A stretch of DNA of 64,000 nucleotides. It comes from Chrysopilus asiliformis (taxonomy: Eukaryota; Arthropoda; Insecta; Diptera; Rhagionidae). This document shows positions 38,936 through 51,198 of the stretch, one piece after another. How positions within the stretch are numbered: position 1 is the first letter of the stretch; each line of letters opens with the position of its first letter. The stretch is from assembly GCA_964034945.1 (NCBI GenBank), contig OZ035962.1, positions 22,849,530-22,913,529 on the forward strand, in the 5' to 3' direction. A program made the translations under genes and the position numbers. The notes under the pieces were generated by a model, which ran no database searches, had not been told where the DNA came from, and saw only the letters and a program-made list of their open reading frames with translations.

Positions 38936-41164
38936 CTTCTTGTTTAAGTTAAAGTAAAAAAAATTTAACAGATGATCAGCAACGGTGGTAAACACGCACA
39001 ATATTCGGAGTTCCCCGCAATGATGACGGCGTGAAACTTTCCTAATACTACTGTGTAGATAACAAAATCATTTCCAACTTCGAATCCAAAGCAAAACAAA
39101 CAAAAATTTCGATTCAGCTGATTCCAAATGATCTCATATGTTTTTCGCGTTGCAGTTTTTTTCTGCAGATTAACCTCAAGATTGACACTTTTTCGAAGAT
39201 TTCTCTCTTAGTCACCTGTTTTAAAACAGCATCTATTTTGACGATTTTGACGAATCTCTCTATGACGTGTCGTCGCGATTCCGATTACCGATTCTGATGA
39301 TTTCTGGCCAAATGCCCACTGAATCCAAAGTACAAAACTCAAAGTTAAAGTCGCATCTCGCTAGCGATACAAATTTTAAAATTATTACACCTTTTGATGA
39401 TCACCGAAAATGAATAACTCTTTTATTGCGTCGATTACCACTTGAATATATGTTGATTGAATATCGCGTTTTGTGAACTTTTAAAAATTCGCCACGTTAT
39501 ACCTTGCGCTTTGCGTAGACTAGACTGTCGAGAAATTGGATGAGGGAAAAACGCTTTGCTTCGCTTCGATTGTAGCGAAAAAAAAAGTTGAGTGAAGCGA
39601 TTAGCTATCTTTGGGTACACACATTTCTGATAAAACGAGACTTTTTTTTCGCTGTCTATGCGTTTTCTGTTTTCATTCAATTTCAAATAATTTGGACAAA
39701 ATTTCCAATTTCTTGCAATGCAAACAAATTTTTGTCTTAATGAAAATTGCAAAAATTTCCAATAAAATCGAGTGACAAGAAAAATTCTAGACAAATTAGG
39801 GGTTGATAAAACCGATATTTTTTTTTTGAGGCAATTCGAATATATTTTGGTACATTCGCACCCAATCGAGGGAGACATTTATAAAATGAAAAACCAGCAG
39901 AAGCACCCGTCAAAATGAAGCCATTTGGAAGACAAGGGAAAGGGGGGACACAACACAACACTAGCGAGGCCAAAAATTTTGCTTTTATTTCGAATTTAGA
40001 TTGGCTGCGGGGGCAGAGGACGATAAAAAGAGTCAACTTAAAAATTTATTTAGATGTTCTTCGCCATACAGCAAGCAAAACTAACAAATTAACACTTTGA
40101 ATTCTGTTGCTTTTTTTTTATTCGTCATATTCCGGGGCTATTTGGTTGTTTGCACAAGGAATTACCCAAACGAATGTCGGCGAAGTGTTGATTTGATTGC
40201 CGCCGCACTCCAAAAGGTCATATTTATATTCAAAATTATTTAATATTAGTTTTTTTTCCCCGTAGGAGATGTGCACGATGAGGCCAATTTGAATGAATTT
40301 TTGTTAGTGCACACAACAAGTGTTTCCACTTTAGTTTATTTATTTTGCTACTTTTTTTCTACATTTGTGGGACAGACAGCATCTTAAGAGGAAATTCTTG
40401 TGGGTTCTGCTGGGGGCTTTTGAGGTTTTATTTCTAATTTTTTGAAGATGTGATGGACACTACTAAACGTTTGTAGTGATAAACAGATTGATGTGTTTAT
40501 ATCTGCAAAGTGGTGATAACTTGATTTGAATTTCAGAACAGAAAAAAAACGAAAATTAAAATATTGGACGTATCAATTATTGTTGCCACATTGTGGGAGT
40601 CTAAGAAATTGCGCACAAGTCTTAAATGCCATAAATTGTTGAAATACAAACTTGTTTCCATGCACGGAAAAAAATTCCGCATAGAAAACGTTCCTATAAA
40701 ATATGGGAAAGCGATTATAGGACTCGTTACACCATTTTGTAGCGAAGGCTTCTATAAATATTGGAACTAGTCCTAGTTTTCGTGGAATCATTACTATGTA
40801 TATAGGGCTGAGAGAAGAACGGACATCTTCCAACAAAAGTAGCATCCGTTCCCAGTTTTTACTGGAAACATTCCTATATTGAAGGGGAAACCAGGCTATA
40901 TTATGGAATGGACTCGTACCTATTCTTTTTAGAAGTGACTCCAATATTACTCAGTCCTACAAAAAAATTCGAACAAATTCTAAGTGTTGGCGGACTCATT
41001 CCTATGCAAATAGGATTGGTTCATAGGCGAATATGGTGGTTCAAGCCATTTTCTTTCTTCGATTATAATTCGCATGTGATTTACGAACTCGTGGTTTGTA
41101 TAGTTTGGTCCTGCCTACTACCACCACACTTGCTAGCTTGAGGGTGAATTCCCCTAGCGCCGGA
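38936..41164. other. DNA upstream of the PI 4-kinase gene
   Basis: May hold the fwd promoter and a non-coding first exon, but I cannot place them. Around 40680-41020 a loose repeat (CCTAT...TAGGACT or TTCCTAT) gives rise to an open frame on the minus strand; no domain is recognised. Confidence 0.35.
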
Positions 41165-41370
41165 CACCTGAGAATTTTGCATTTATTTTGTAAAATATGT
41201 TGAAAATCCATACAGTAGTTTCGTTGATAGCTGAAGAGGGGTTCGCCGCATGTAACGGTGGTGGTTCCAGTGGGTGAAAATTTTCTTTGACAGATAACCT
41301 ATCGGACACTAAATAACGTATAAAAATCCATTCAGTAGTTTAGGATGTAGCAGAAGAGGGGGTTCGTAGC
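41165..41370 (-). repeat. Dispersed repeat, inverted copy of the 2340-2612 family
   Basis: Two sub-copies with AAAATCCATACAGTAGTTTC and AAAATCCATTCAGTAGTTTA, then TGAAGAGGGGTTCG or CAGAAGAGGGGGTTCG, mirror the family at 2340-2612. Confidence 0.55.
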
Positions 41371-41600
41371 GGTAGTGTAACAACTCCATATCACGACAAA
41401 CGGGTTCAAAGATTCCTAGACAAAGAATTTCAAGACCGCACGTCCGAAAATCGATACAAATTTTATGAGCAGCCATTTTGTCCCCAAAACCATTTTATAA
41501 AACCCCTGAAAGTAGGCAATCAACGATTAACGATCTCAAGGTGATGAATTAAAGTTTTAAATTCCATTAAAACTGTAGAAATGATATCTGGAGTGATATT

Positions 41601-41750
41601 CCGTAACTTGTTTCAAGCGTTTGTTTCGAGTTAGATGAACAAGAATTATTCGCTGTCTCTGTTTTGACCGAAATAATGACAGAGAGAAACCGAGATAGCA
41701 AATACCACTTTTTCTTCTAACTCGAAACAAACGCTTGAATTAAGTTACGG
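41601..41750. repeat. 150-bp foldback element
   Basis: CCGTAACTTGTTTCAAGCG...TTTGTTTCGAGTTAGA at the left pairs with TCTAACTCGAAACAAA...CGCTTGAATTAAGTTACGG at the right; an inner GTCTC / GAGA pairing continues. Confidence 0.85.
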
Positions 41751-42783
41751 TTTCGTTGATTTCTGGAACAGCTGGCGAGAAAGTTTGGAAAAAAAAAGCT
41801 GGCAAATGAAGTCTGATTCTCGGAATTGAACTGAAATTTTGAACCCCTCTCCATTTCGTACGCTTTTTGCGATTATTTGAAGGCTAGGTGGCTTACACTT
41901 TTAGGAGGTCGTGGAAGTCTAATGGCTGGATCAGACATCGCTACTTTCGCTGCGCTGCACGAAGAAAAACTGTCAATTTTTGCAGCCGCTGCAGTTTTTT
42001 TTAAAAAGTAGCCATAATTGATCCAGCCATAAGATAGTTCAATGGTGACATTAAATTCACTATCCAAACAGCAGGTTGAGGGCAAAAGGCGGTTTCGAAA
42101 ATGCGAAAATTAGAAAAATAGCATATTTCATCGGTAGTCCCTAATGAATTAATTTAAATGATTCTCGTTTCTTTCTATCAAAAATGACTTGATCCTAGTT
42201 TTAAACAAATTTGGGTCACATTTGCAATCAATTAAATTTTAAAACACTACGATAAACTATACGACACTGATTTAAAAGCAATCACCCCGAAACAGTTTCA
42301 AAAAATTTCTATTTCAAAGTCCACAGAAGAAATTAAAATGTTTTAACAAAATTTTTGGATAATTCTGCAAACATCAATCACCTAAAAAAGCCCGGGTAAA
42401 ACTACTCGTTCACCTTAAGCTTCACGATTTTGTTTCGTTTTTTTTTCTATTTTTGCAAAGAAATCTCAGTGACCTTTAAGTTAAATTCCTCAAGTATATG
42501 CGAAAGGCGAATGTACGAAATTTTCTTATCTTCCTTGAAAAAAATTATCAATTGTTGAAAAATCTGGTTGTTTTGCTTTATGTTTTTAAACTGAACTTTT
42601 TTGATAAGAACACAAAACACAGACAGATTTTTTTTTTGGCACGTTTCGTGTGTGATGTGTGATTTATAGGAAGGAAAACAAAAACAATTTGTGAGAAGTT
42701 TCATATGATTTGTCATGAGGATTTATTTTTGTTGATTTTTCTCGGAAGTCATGTTAAGTTTATTGCATGAGGGGGAAATTTTT
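41751..42783. other. Intergenic DNA
   Basis: No gene recognised. Confidence 0.4.
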
Positions 42784-42957
42784 TAGAGATTGTACATAAA
42801 ATACGTCACACATTTAGGGGCAAGAGGCCGTTGGCAGTGTGGCAGCGATATTAACCCTAATACAAAAGATCGTTAAAAAATGAGACAGGAGAGGGAGGCA
42901 GGGGGGGGGGATGTTGGAAAAGAAGAAAAATAACGTGACGTATTTAATGGACCAAAC
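42784..42957. mobile_element. GTCCATAAAATACG-family MITE, both ends
   Basis: Left TAGAGATTGTACATAAAATAC, then GTCACACATTTAGGGGC; right AACGTGACGTATTTAATGG then ACC. Confidence 0.65.
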
Positions 42958-43235
42958 TATTTGGGTGGTAATTTGGGTTTAAACTCGAAAACCACTCAAA
43001 AGATTGAGCTTAAAGTGTAACTCCCAAAACCACTCGAACGGTTGAGTTAAAATTCTAATACAGAAAACTATTTAACAGAAATTCGAACCTGAATATCACT
43101 CGATCAGTTAAATAAAAAAAAAATGAAAGACTTGGAAAGACAATAATAAATTCGTTTTTCGAACCTCGGAAAAACAAAATGGCATACGCATGACGCCATT
43201 TCTTCAAATTCGTATGAACGAAGGAAGCGCCCGTC

Positions 43236-43559
43236 GTGTGAGATCTTAAATGAAAAGATAGAGAAAAATATTCATTTTAGTTTTCGAAATTCGGTAAAGA
43301 AATGTAAAAAAAGAGTACTAAAAAAGAAGAAAAAAAATTTTTGGCGTTATGTGTCAGAAATAAAAGTGATATAAAAGCATAAAAAATATAAAAAAAAATA
43401 CTTCGCTTTTCTTTCTGATCCACAAAGTCGAAAAATTTCGCCCTTTTTAGTACTCTTTTTTTCATAAAAACTTTTTTCGAATTGATTTTCACATTTTTTC
43501 CCGAAGTTTGAAAGCCAAAATGAATATTTTTCCCAGCCTTTTCACTTAAGACCCCACAC
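43236..43559. repeat. Foldback element, copy B (324 bp)
   Basis: Arms of about 150 bases run from GTGTGAGATCTTAAATGAAA to TTTTCACTTAAGACCCCACAC. Inner landmarks GAATATT..TTCATTTTAG-type, AAAAGAGTACTAAAAA, TGTGTCAGAAA and AAAAGTG or AAGCGAAG keep the order seen in copies A and C. Arms diverged. Confidence 0.75.
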
Positions 43560-45171
43560 AAATATTTTATTTTATTTATTTTATTTTTTTTAATTTTTCA
43601 AACAATCTTGCATCGAAATTCAAAAGTTAGGTACCCAGTAAACACCTATGGATGTTGGAATTTCACTAAAAACGAAACGGAAAATTGTGTCGAAATTACA
43701 CAAACTGTTAATCACTTTTCAAACATTTTTCAATCTGCAGCAGCAGCAGCACTAAATCTGAGCTGAATAATACATAAAAAAGTTATGTTTTTACAAGATT
43801 GTACAAAATATCAAAACATCCGATTTCATACTAACTGCATCTAAACATAGGGTGATCATATTGTTTCTGTATCAATCCGGGACAATTTTAACGAGGAGCT
43901 AATGTCAGAAACGAAACACTAACGCAACAACTAATTTTACATTAGGAAAGAAAACACAATTAAGAAATTGCACCGCAGACGAAATTTTTGAAAAATAATG
44001 CGGCGCAATCTCTTGCGACAAACACAGTCCCTTGCCCAAATTAATTAAATTTTCTACGCTCTTTACATTTCATAAATAATTGCAACACGAACTGTAAAAA
44101 CACCAAATCTTTTGAATTTTTGAAAATATTTTAGCCTTTTTTGCAGTCATATTTCAAAAGTTTTTTATTATGTATCGAACTTAAGTACTTTTAACATTAA
44201 TGTCTACAATTTCATCAAAATTTTAGACTTTAATACTGAATTAAACCAAAAATAAATTTATAAAAATTTCCAATCCATATTATTGGATTAGAATTTTCCA
44301 TTGGATTACATATAGGTCCAGCGTAATCCAGTTTTGATTGGAATTCACTCCAAGATTTTTTGCCGTGTAAGATCCCCTAATCATCAGCACAGACCAGTGA
44401 GCGAGCGAACGTCACCTAATGGCCACAAGTTTACAAGAATAATTACTTTTCAATCTGATAGTTTGTCGGTTTGTCGGCCTCCTGACCAACTTTTAGCGCC
44501 ATTAAATCCTACTAAATCTCAAGAGTGTGACTTCACGTTTGCTGAAAATGAGACGAAGAAAATAATTCGAAACAGAAAAACTTCTATAGAAATTGCAACT
44601 TCTCGGGTGCTTTTTCGGAATATTATGAGACGGCAGACGAAAAGTGGTGTTGATGATGTCGACTGTAGAATGGATTTGCGTTGCGCTTGTTGTTACCACG
44701 TAGAGTGGAGTAGGAAGGTGATAGGAAGGTGGTGGCTGGTTAATGACTTACTGGTACTTAACCCAGTTTGGTCAGAGTGCGACGACAGCGGCCACAAGGT
44801 TGAAGGTGAGATTCCTCCAATTTTATGTCGTTAAATTGTTCTACTCTGCGCAAAAGGAGCAGTACAAGATAGGAAATCCTTGCATAGAAACTTATGGTAA
44901 AAGTTCACAAGAAACTTGATTTTTATTTCTTGTACGAGAATTTAATGGGAAACAACTAACAAAATACATGAAACTGTGATTTCCGTACCTGATTTCCCGA
45001 TAGAATTTTAAAAAATTATTTTTATTACATGTCCCGGATTAACCGGGACACACCCGAAATCACGTATGTTGTCCTGGAAACTAAATTTTTGTCCCGAATT
45101 ACTCAAAATGATGCAAACACAATCTACTTCGGCTGAGGTTAGGTAGCTGTTAATTTCTCTCTCTCTCGGCA
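43560..45171. other. Unassigned DNA with one unexplained open frame
   Basis: Fragments of the GGTGACC family lie at about 43854-43895 and 45028-45105. The plus-strand frame 44334-44834 is open for 166 codons from a TTG, unusually long here, but has no recognised domain and no flanking splice pattern I would trust. Confidence 0.35.
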
Positions 45172-45332
45172 CTACAACCGATTTCCGGTCTTGGCCTGTC
45201 GCAATGTCTCTTGCAAGAACCTCCGGTCACGTGCCGATGTCCTCCAGTTTTGCATCCCAATTCTCTTCGCGTCCTGGTCAAAGCCGACTTGCCATCTGAG
45301 GTTGGGTCTTCCTCGTCGCCTTGTTGTTAATA
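45172..45332 (-). mobile_element. 5'-truncated LINE 3' end, copy 2
   Basis: Minus-strand frame reads RRGRPNLRWQVGFDQDAKRI then GMQNWRTSARDR...[11 protein letters not shown] and stop, the C-terminus of a LINE ORF2 protein. A GAGAGAGAG tail follows at 45166-45157. Confidence 0.85.
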
Positions 45333-45387
45333 ACCTACCGCAGAAGACTTTCCCTGCGACTTTTTTTTCGCCTGCGGCAATTTTTAA

Positions 45388-45545
45388 AAGCTTTTATTTA
45401 GCTCGCTATCTTGTCTGTTTGTCTGTTTGTCTGTTTGTCTGTCGGGGTCAAATCTTGCAATCAAATTTTGACCCACTTCCACTCATCCGATTCACTTGAA
45501 ATTTTGTACACTTATATAAGTCCGATGACAATACAATATTTTCTC
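45388..45545 (+). repeat. TGTCTGTTTG-type dispersed repeat
   Basis: AAAGCTTTTATTTAGCTCGC, four TGTCTGTT units, then GGGTCAAATCTTG and GATTCACTTGAAATTTT; a related copy begins at 62095. Confidence 0.6.
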
Positions 45546-45555
45546 TACTTCGTCC

Positions 45556-46065
45556 TTGTAAGGATAAAGGAAGGTCCTGTGAGGATAACGTGATTATCCT
45601 TTTCTCCAAATTTTCCGGAAAAAAATCTATTCTGGGGGTTTTTGAGGTCGCTGAATCCGAATCTGCCATTAAAAAGTCTGTAAGGATAACGGAAGGTCCT
45701 GTAAGGATAACGTGATTATCCTTTTTTCAAAATTTTCTGGAAAAAAATCTATTCTGGGTGTTTTTGGGGTCGCTGAATCCGAATCTGTCATTAAAAAGTA
45801 TGTAAGGATAACGGAAGGTCCTGTAAGGATAACGTGATTATCCTTTTCTCCAAATTTTCCGGAAAAAAATCTATTCTGGGGGTTTTTGGGGTCGCTGAAT
45901 CCGAATCTGTCATTAAAAAGTCTGTAAGGATAACGGAAGGTCCTGTAAGGATAACGTGATTATCCCTTTCCTCAATTGTTCCGGGAAAAAATATATTCTG
46001 CGGGTTTTGGGGTTCGCTGAATACGATTCTCAAGTTAAAAAGCCTGTAAGGACATCTCAAATGTA
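45556..46065 (+). repeat. 122-bp minisatellite, 4 units, related to the 130-1515 array
   Basis: Units start near 45570, 45692, 45814 and 45936 with GGTCCTGTAAGGATAACG, then TGATTATCCTTTTCTCC, TTTTCCGGAAAAAAATC and GGGTTTTTGGGGTCGCTGAA. AAGGATAA...TTATCCTT forms a dyad in each. Flanks differ from the Helitron-like copy. Confidence 0.9.
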
Positions 46066-46115
46066 AGGATATATATTCGAAGACTAAAAAGAACAAAATA
46101 AAAAAAATAAAAAAT

Positions 46116-46355
46116 AAAAATTTTTAAAAAAAGCTTTTATTAAAAAAAATGCACTAAAAAGAAAAAAATAATTTTCTGGACGCTGTGTATCACAAATATA
46201 AAAGCTTTTAAAAAGCGAGATAAAGCATAAAACAATAAAATAAACATTTATCTCGCTTTTTAAAAGCTTTTATATTTGTGATACACAGCGTCCAGAAAAT
46301 TATTTTTTTCTTTTTAGTGCATTTTTTTTAATAAAAGCTTTTTTTAAAAATTTTT
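46116..46355. repeat. Foldback element, copy C: perfect 109-bp arms
   Basis: Bases 46116-46224 are the exact reverse complement of 46247-46355 around a 22-base loop. Landmarks in each arm: AAAAGCTTTTATTA, TGCACTAAAAAG, GGACGCTGTGTATCAC, AAAGCGAGATAAA. No coding potential. Transcribed, it would fold into a long perfect duplex. Confidence 0.97.
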
Positions 46356-47937
46356 TACTTTCGTCTTCTATAGAAAAAAGTATCTGTCTGTCGGTTTGTC
46401 TGTCTGTCGGTCTGTTTGTCTGTCGATCTGTCTGTCTATCGATCCGTCGGTCTGTCCGTTTTATGTATCTTAAATAACTCGAGAACGCGTTAACCTAGCG
46501 ACTTGAAATTTTTTTGTGAAGGAGTTTACAAAAGAGTAAACAGCAAATACTCTGAAACTACGCGTTTTTCAGTAGTCTTAGATATGACAAAACTTTAAGA
46601 CAGTAAAATTTCCTACACTTTTATATTTTACCGTTATTTAAAAAAAAATTCTTTTGCGATTCTTTTGGAAACTATTGGGGTTTTGGTAGTTTATCGCATG
46701 AGATGAATTGAAAAGAAGTTCGCAAACTAACGGTTTTTCGAGAAGAAACAGTTAAAAAAATACTTAAAAATATTAAAACTACATTTTTTTCCTTTCACGG
46801 TAAATCGGTAAATAAATGAGTTTTTTAAAAATAAATTTCATGGTGAGAAGCATTAAATTCTCCCCACTATATAAAAAAACTCATGTGTTGAGCCGGTGAT
46901 GCGGCTTTCTTTTATAACTTCCCATAATCTTCGAGATAAGATTGTTAGATAACCTGATCTGCACTTCTCTCCTCGGCCACCCCTGTTTCTGTAGTTTCCA
47001 GCCAAGTGGCTGTGAAACTTCAGCACATCTTAGCCACAAAGATTGCAAATTTAAATTGTCTTTTTTTTTTGCTAAGAAGGTGTGATTACAGATTATAATG
47101 CTAAGCTATGCCTCATCTAAGATAACAGTCACGCCGGCCATGGACGACAGTGTAACATGCGGTTATGGAAAAAGGAAAAGAAAACCCAAAGAAAACTTTG
47201 CTGATGATTTTATGGGGGATATTTAGATTTTTTTTCACCTTGGACCGGTTGGTTGGTGTGTTAACAGCCACCTTAAAAATGACATGAGACAAACAGTTTT
47301 TATTTAGAAAAAAAATGCAGTAGAACTCATGAAGCCATGATTTTTTTTTATTGAAACAAATCTGAGTATTGTTCGAATATCGCCTTGAACTCTTGTGGTT
47401 ATCGACGCTCGTCCATGTATTTTTATTGTAAGCACAGCATTTTTCCAGTACATATCATGATTGACGGAAATTGTGATTGACGGACAGCTTTTACGTTTTG
47501 ACAAAATTCACTTTTTTCTCGGATAAGATTAAAAGTTGTGTGCTCATAGTTTTAGTTTAATTTCTGGTTCAATCGAGTAAATTGCGACCATAATAATAAA
47601 GTTTAAAAAAAAACATTAACATTGATATTGTCGAGCAATTGGTGTCGTTTGACGATATCTTTTCGCACAACTATCTCATCAATGGTGATTATAAAAATTT
47701 TTATGCGAATGCTTATGAGTCGATATTAAAGAAAACTAACAGCATGAGTATTCGATGACACCATTTATGGCATATTTTTGCACATTGAAACATTCACTTG
47801 TTTTGTTTTTAAATGTGGTTAATTATTTTGTGACACATTTTTTTGTTAATGTTTTTGACTTTTATCAATATTTATCTTATGAGATAATCAATAGGTCTTT
47901 GAAAACTGAATGAAAGGTTTTTTTGCTGCGCTTTCAT
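46356..47937. other. Repeat-rich intergenic DNA
   Basis: 46380-46560 is a CTGTCTGTCGGTTTG-type repeat followed by CTCGAGAACGCGTTAACC and GACTTGAAATTTTTTTG. The rest is unassigned. Confidence 0.4.
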
Positions 47938-47941
47938 TTAA

Positions 47942-48011
47942 CCCTTTCGATCATAAAGTTTACCTGTTGAACTGTTGCTGGGACGTATGTGTCCCGGTAG
48001 GATCAAAAGGG
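47942..48011. mobile_element. 70-bp piggyBac-type MITE
   Basis: CCCTTTCGATC and GGATCAAAAGGG ends flanked on both sides by TTAA (47938-47941, 48012-48015). Confidence 0.75.
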
Positions 48012-48245
48012 TTAAGGAAATTTGAAAGGCCAAATAATATTAAATGACATCATAAATTGCAATTTCATTCGTACATCACATTTCAATAATTCCAAAATAA
48101 CCGCAAGTTTTAAAGATTTCTCACCCCATAAAAAAATGCCTATAAGAAAATAAAGTGCCGAAAAATACGAAATGTGTTCTAAAAACTAATAAAAAATGGC
48201 AAAAAATGTGTTGTTTTTATTGAAGAGCAACGATCTTTAAAGTTA

Positions 48246-48385
48246 GGGGTTGTCCATAAAAAACGTCACACTTTGTGGGCGGGGGAGGGGGAAGTTTCTG
48301 CGGTGGGCCGACAGTACTACACTCGATACAAAAAATCGCGAAAAAGCGTTACAAAAGAGGTTCGAAGGGTCAAAAATTAGTTATT
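48246..48385. mobile_element. GTCCATAAAATACG-family MITE, left part
   Basis: GGGGTTGTCCATAAAAAACG, GTCACACTTTGTGGGCGG, AAAAAATCGCGAAAAAGCG and GGGTCAAAAATTAG follow the family order; the terminal GTCC is missing at the right. Confidence 0.7.
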
Positions 48386-51198
48386 TATTTTATAGCCAAG
48401 ATACTACCCAACCCTCCCCCACCCCTTCCCCTTACTAATATCTTTGGTTTGTCCCAACTTGATTAATGTCTCTTAAATGCGTTGTAATCATCCTAATTTA
48501 AGCAAGCTTGTGGATTTTGACGTCTATTTCATACGCAGGGCAAGTTTTGCCATGCTGTTTGCAGATCAATCAAAAACAGTGGGTTTAAATTAAAAAAAAA
48601 AAAAGAAACTCGTTGCCCTGCTGTTTTTAAAATTAATAGTTTTCGAAATATCGTTCATTTATTTGCCCTGCATTTCATACTCATCATAGTAAGTCCGGTT
48701 TAGACTTTTTTTTATAAATCTATCGGTGATTGGTATTACAGGGCAGTGAAAATAGCCATATTGGGCTGTAAAATCAAATTTTTCTGTCCCATGCTGGAAT
48801 ATGAAATCCCCGGCAATTTGTCCTGCCCATGAAATATACGCTGGATTTTTTTAATAGATTTTAATACGAGTACCACCAGTTACTAAACATTTCACCAACT
48901 TTTCAAACGCCCCTCGTATGCAACAAATTATTATTTACGAGATTAAATATTAATTTTGACATTTAAAAAAAAACAAGAAACGATAAACCGTGACTCACAA
49001 ATTTGCCCAAAATTAAATCCTCCGTTGAAAATGTCAAAAGATTCAAATACCGACAGAACATAAATTTGAAGTCATCAGCAGATACAAATTTTATTTCCAT
49101 AAAAATTCCAAAGTCATTCACATTTTTTCGCATGAACGGTTTTTTATTTAATAAATTTTACAAACTATACCAAAAGTTGCATGATTTTAGTGGGCAATTC
49201 CGCCACAGCAAAAGGAAATCTGACGAAGAAAAGTTCTTTTACGACGATGTCAAGTCCATTGGCTTTCGTAACGACATCCACATTGTAAGAAGTCGACCTA
49301 CACACCATCTGGAAATGAATATTACCTGGGAAATCGATGAAACATCATTCCATCATGCAATTTGAATGGACATTCATGCCGAAGATAGAGAATAAGACAC
49401 CAAATCAAGTCCATCTCTCGTATACGGTATGATCAATTAATTCTTGACATTTGTCAACCGGAGATTAAATAACTTTTGTCAACAGAAAAGGCGAAGGTGG
49501 AGTAAACAACAAGACATAACAAACTGTAATCAGAATTACTCAAGCTTTTGGTTTGTCTAAATATTGTGTGTACATTTAGGACACCTTTAATCTTATCGAT
49601 TTCAATTTATGTAAGCCACTATCTTTTATGACAACATTACAAGTTCTTGAATTTATTTTTCGGTTCATTTTATTTAAACGATATTTGTTTGTATATTTTA
49701 TGTCAATCAAAGCGATTTATATCGGAATGGAAAAGCAATTTCTAAGTTATTTTAAAGAAAAATATTTACAAAATATCTGATGTGTCAGAAGTACTTCGGG
49801 CGGAAATCAAAGTTATAAATATTTTCGTTTATAGGTAGTTTTTTAAACGTCTTTCAGATGACACTTTTGTCTAGATTTTTTTTCTATCTTTCAGCATTTT
49901 TAAATAAATCCAAAAACAGCACTTCACAGATAAAAATTTTAGCGACTGAAAATCACAGTTGAAAGGACAATTTTTATACGTTTGTTGAACCGAAAACAGC
50001 TCAACCGATTGCAATAAAATGTCGTGGGTAGAGAACAAATGCTCGGTTATTTGTTTTGACTGCATGAGGTAAGAAACCGCGCTCTATCAGACAGGCAAAT
50101 TTACTGATCGGGCTTTTGTTTTAAATATTATTTAAATAATTTTAGATGCATTTAAATTAAATACATGACATTTGGCTTAAATAACCTGCATTTAAAATGA
50201 ATGGTTTGGTCTTCATTGTTACTACTTTGTATTTTAATTGAAATGAAAAACGTTTGATTTTGGAGTATAAATGAAAATCAATTACATCAAATTAGCTTCT
50301 TAGCTTCAAAACAGTGATACAAATTATAAATGCACATAATAAAAGCAGAAATTAATTTAAAAAAATGAAAATTTCAAAATTCCGAAGTAAAATATACCCT
50401 TAAATTAACCTAACAGTTGCCAGAGAGTGTTGTCTTCATATTTTGTGTGAGGTCAAAATTTGACGCACCGAACTGGTTCATAAAATTAAGTCTAAACTCA
50501 ATAATCGCAAAAGTAAATACCAATTTACTTATAAAAATTTCTGAGGAAAACAACCTATTATTGACTTCATTAGTAAACAATCTGAATTTACAAGTCAAAA
50601 CGCTGGCAAATAATCACAAATTAAAATCAAATGAGATGAATAATATTCGATTATAAATATTTAAAAATAAAATTCAGAATGAAATATTTTTTATATGTAT
50701 TTGCTTTTACTTGTAAATCCATTGCTAAGAGATAAAATATTTTTTATTGGATTCTAAAAGTAGTATAACCGATTTTTATTACTCGTATTTGGCTTGCGTT
50801 GTTCGCCTGATTCAAGGAATAATAATAAAAACGACGAATAACGTCAAAGTTATTATTGAAGTTTAACATAAACTTTCATAGCCAAAAACATTAAAAGAGT
50901 GTGTAGAGTGTTTTCCCTCCACCTAACAGTGTTTTCCTTTGTTCGACAGACATATTTTGTTTTTATCTTTAAAAAAAATCCATTAATCCGAGCGATCCGA
51001 AGGAAAATTTAAAGAAAAAACATCACCATTTTACACTTGACGCAACAAAAATGTATAAATCTAAGAAAATGAGATACAATTTAGACACCATGGCATTTCC
51101 CCGAATTTAATGTGTCTTGTTTGATGATGCTAAGAGTTTGAAACATTAATAAATAAGCGCGCAATGAAAATCGTTAGAGTATGCACGAAACAGTCATT
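48386..51198. other. Unassigned DNA
   Basis: The plus-strand frame 49003-49365 (120 codons, TTG-led) has ordinary composition but no recognised family. CAGGGCAA / TTGCCCTG motifs recur between 48535 and 48830, perhaps nested short elements. No gene supported. Confidence 0.3.

Noticed and set aside
40573..40944. 123-codon minus-strand frame
   Set aside because: Lies in a loose repeat with recurring CCTAT/TAGGACT motifs; no domain or exon signals.
48535..48845. Possible hAT element with CAGGGCAA / TTGTCCTG ends
   Set aside because: Several CAGGGC and GCCCTG motifs occur in between and no consistent duplication could be fixed.
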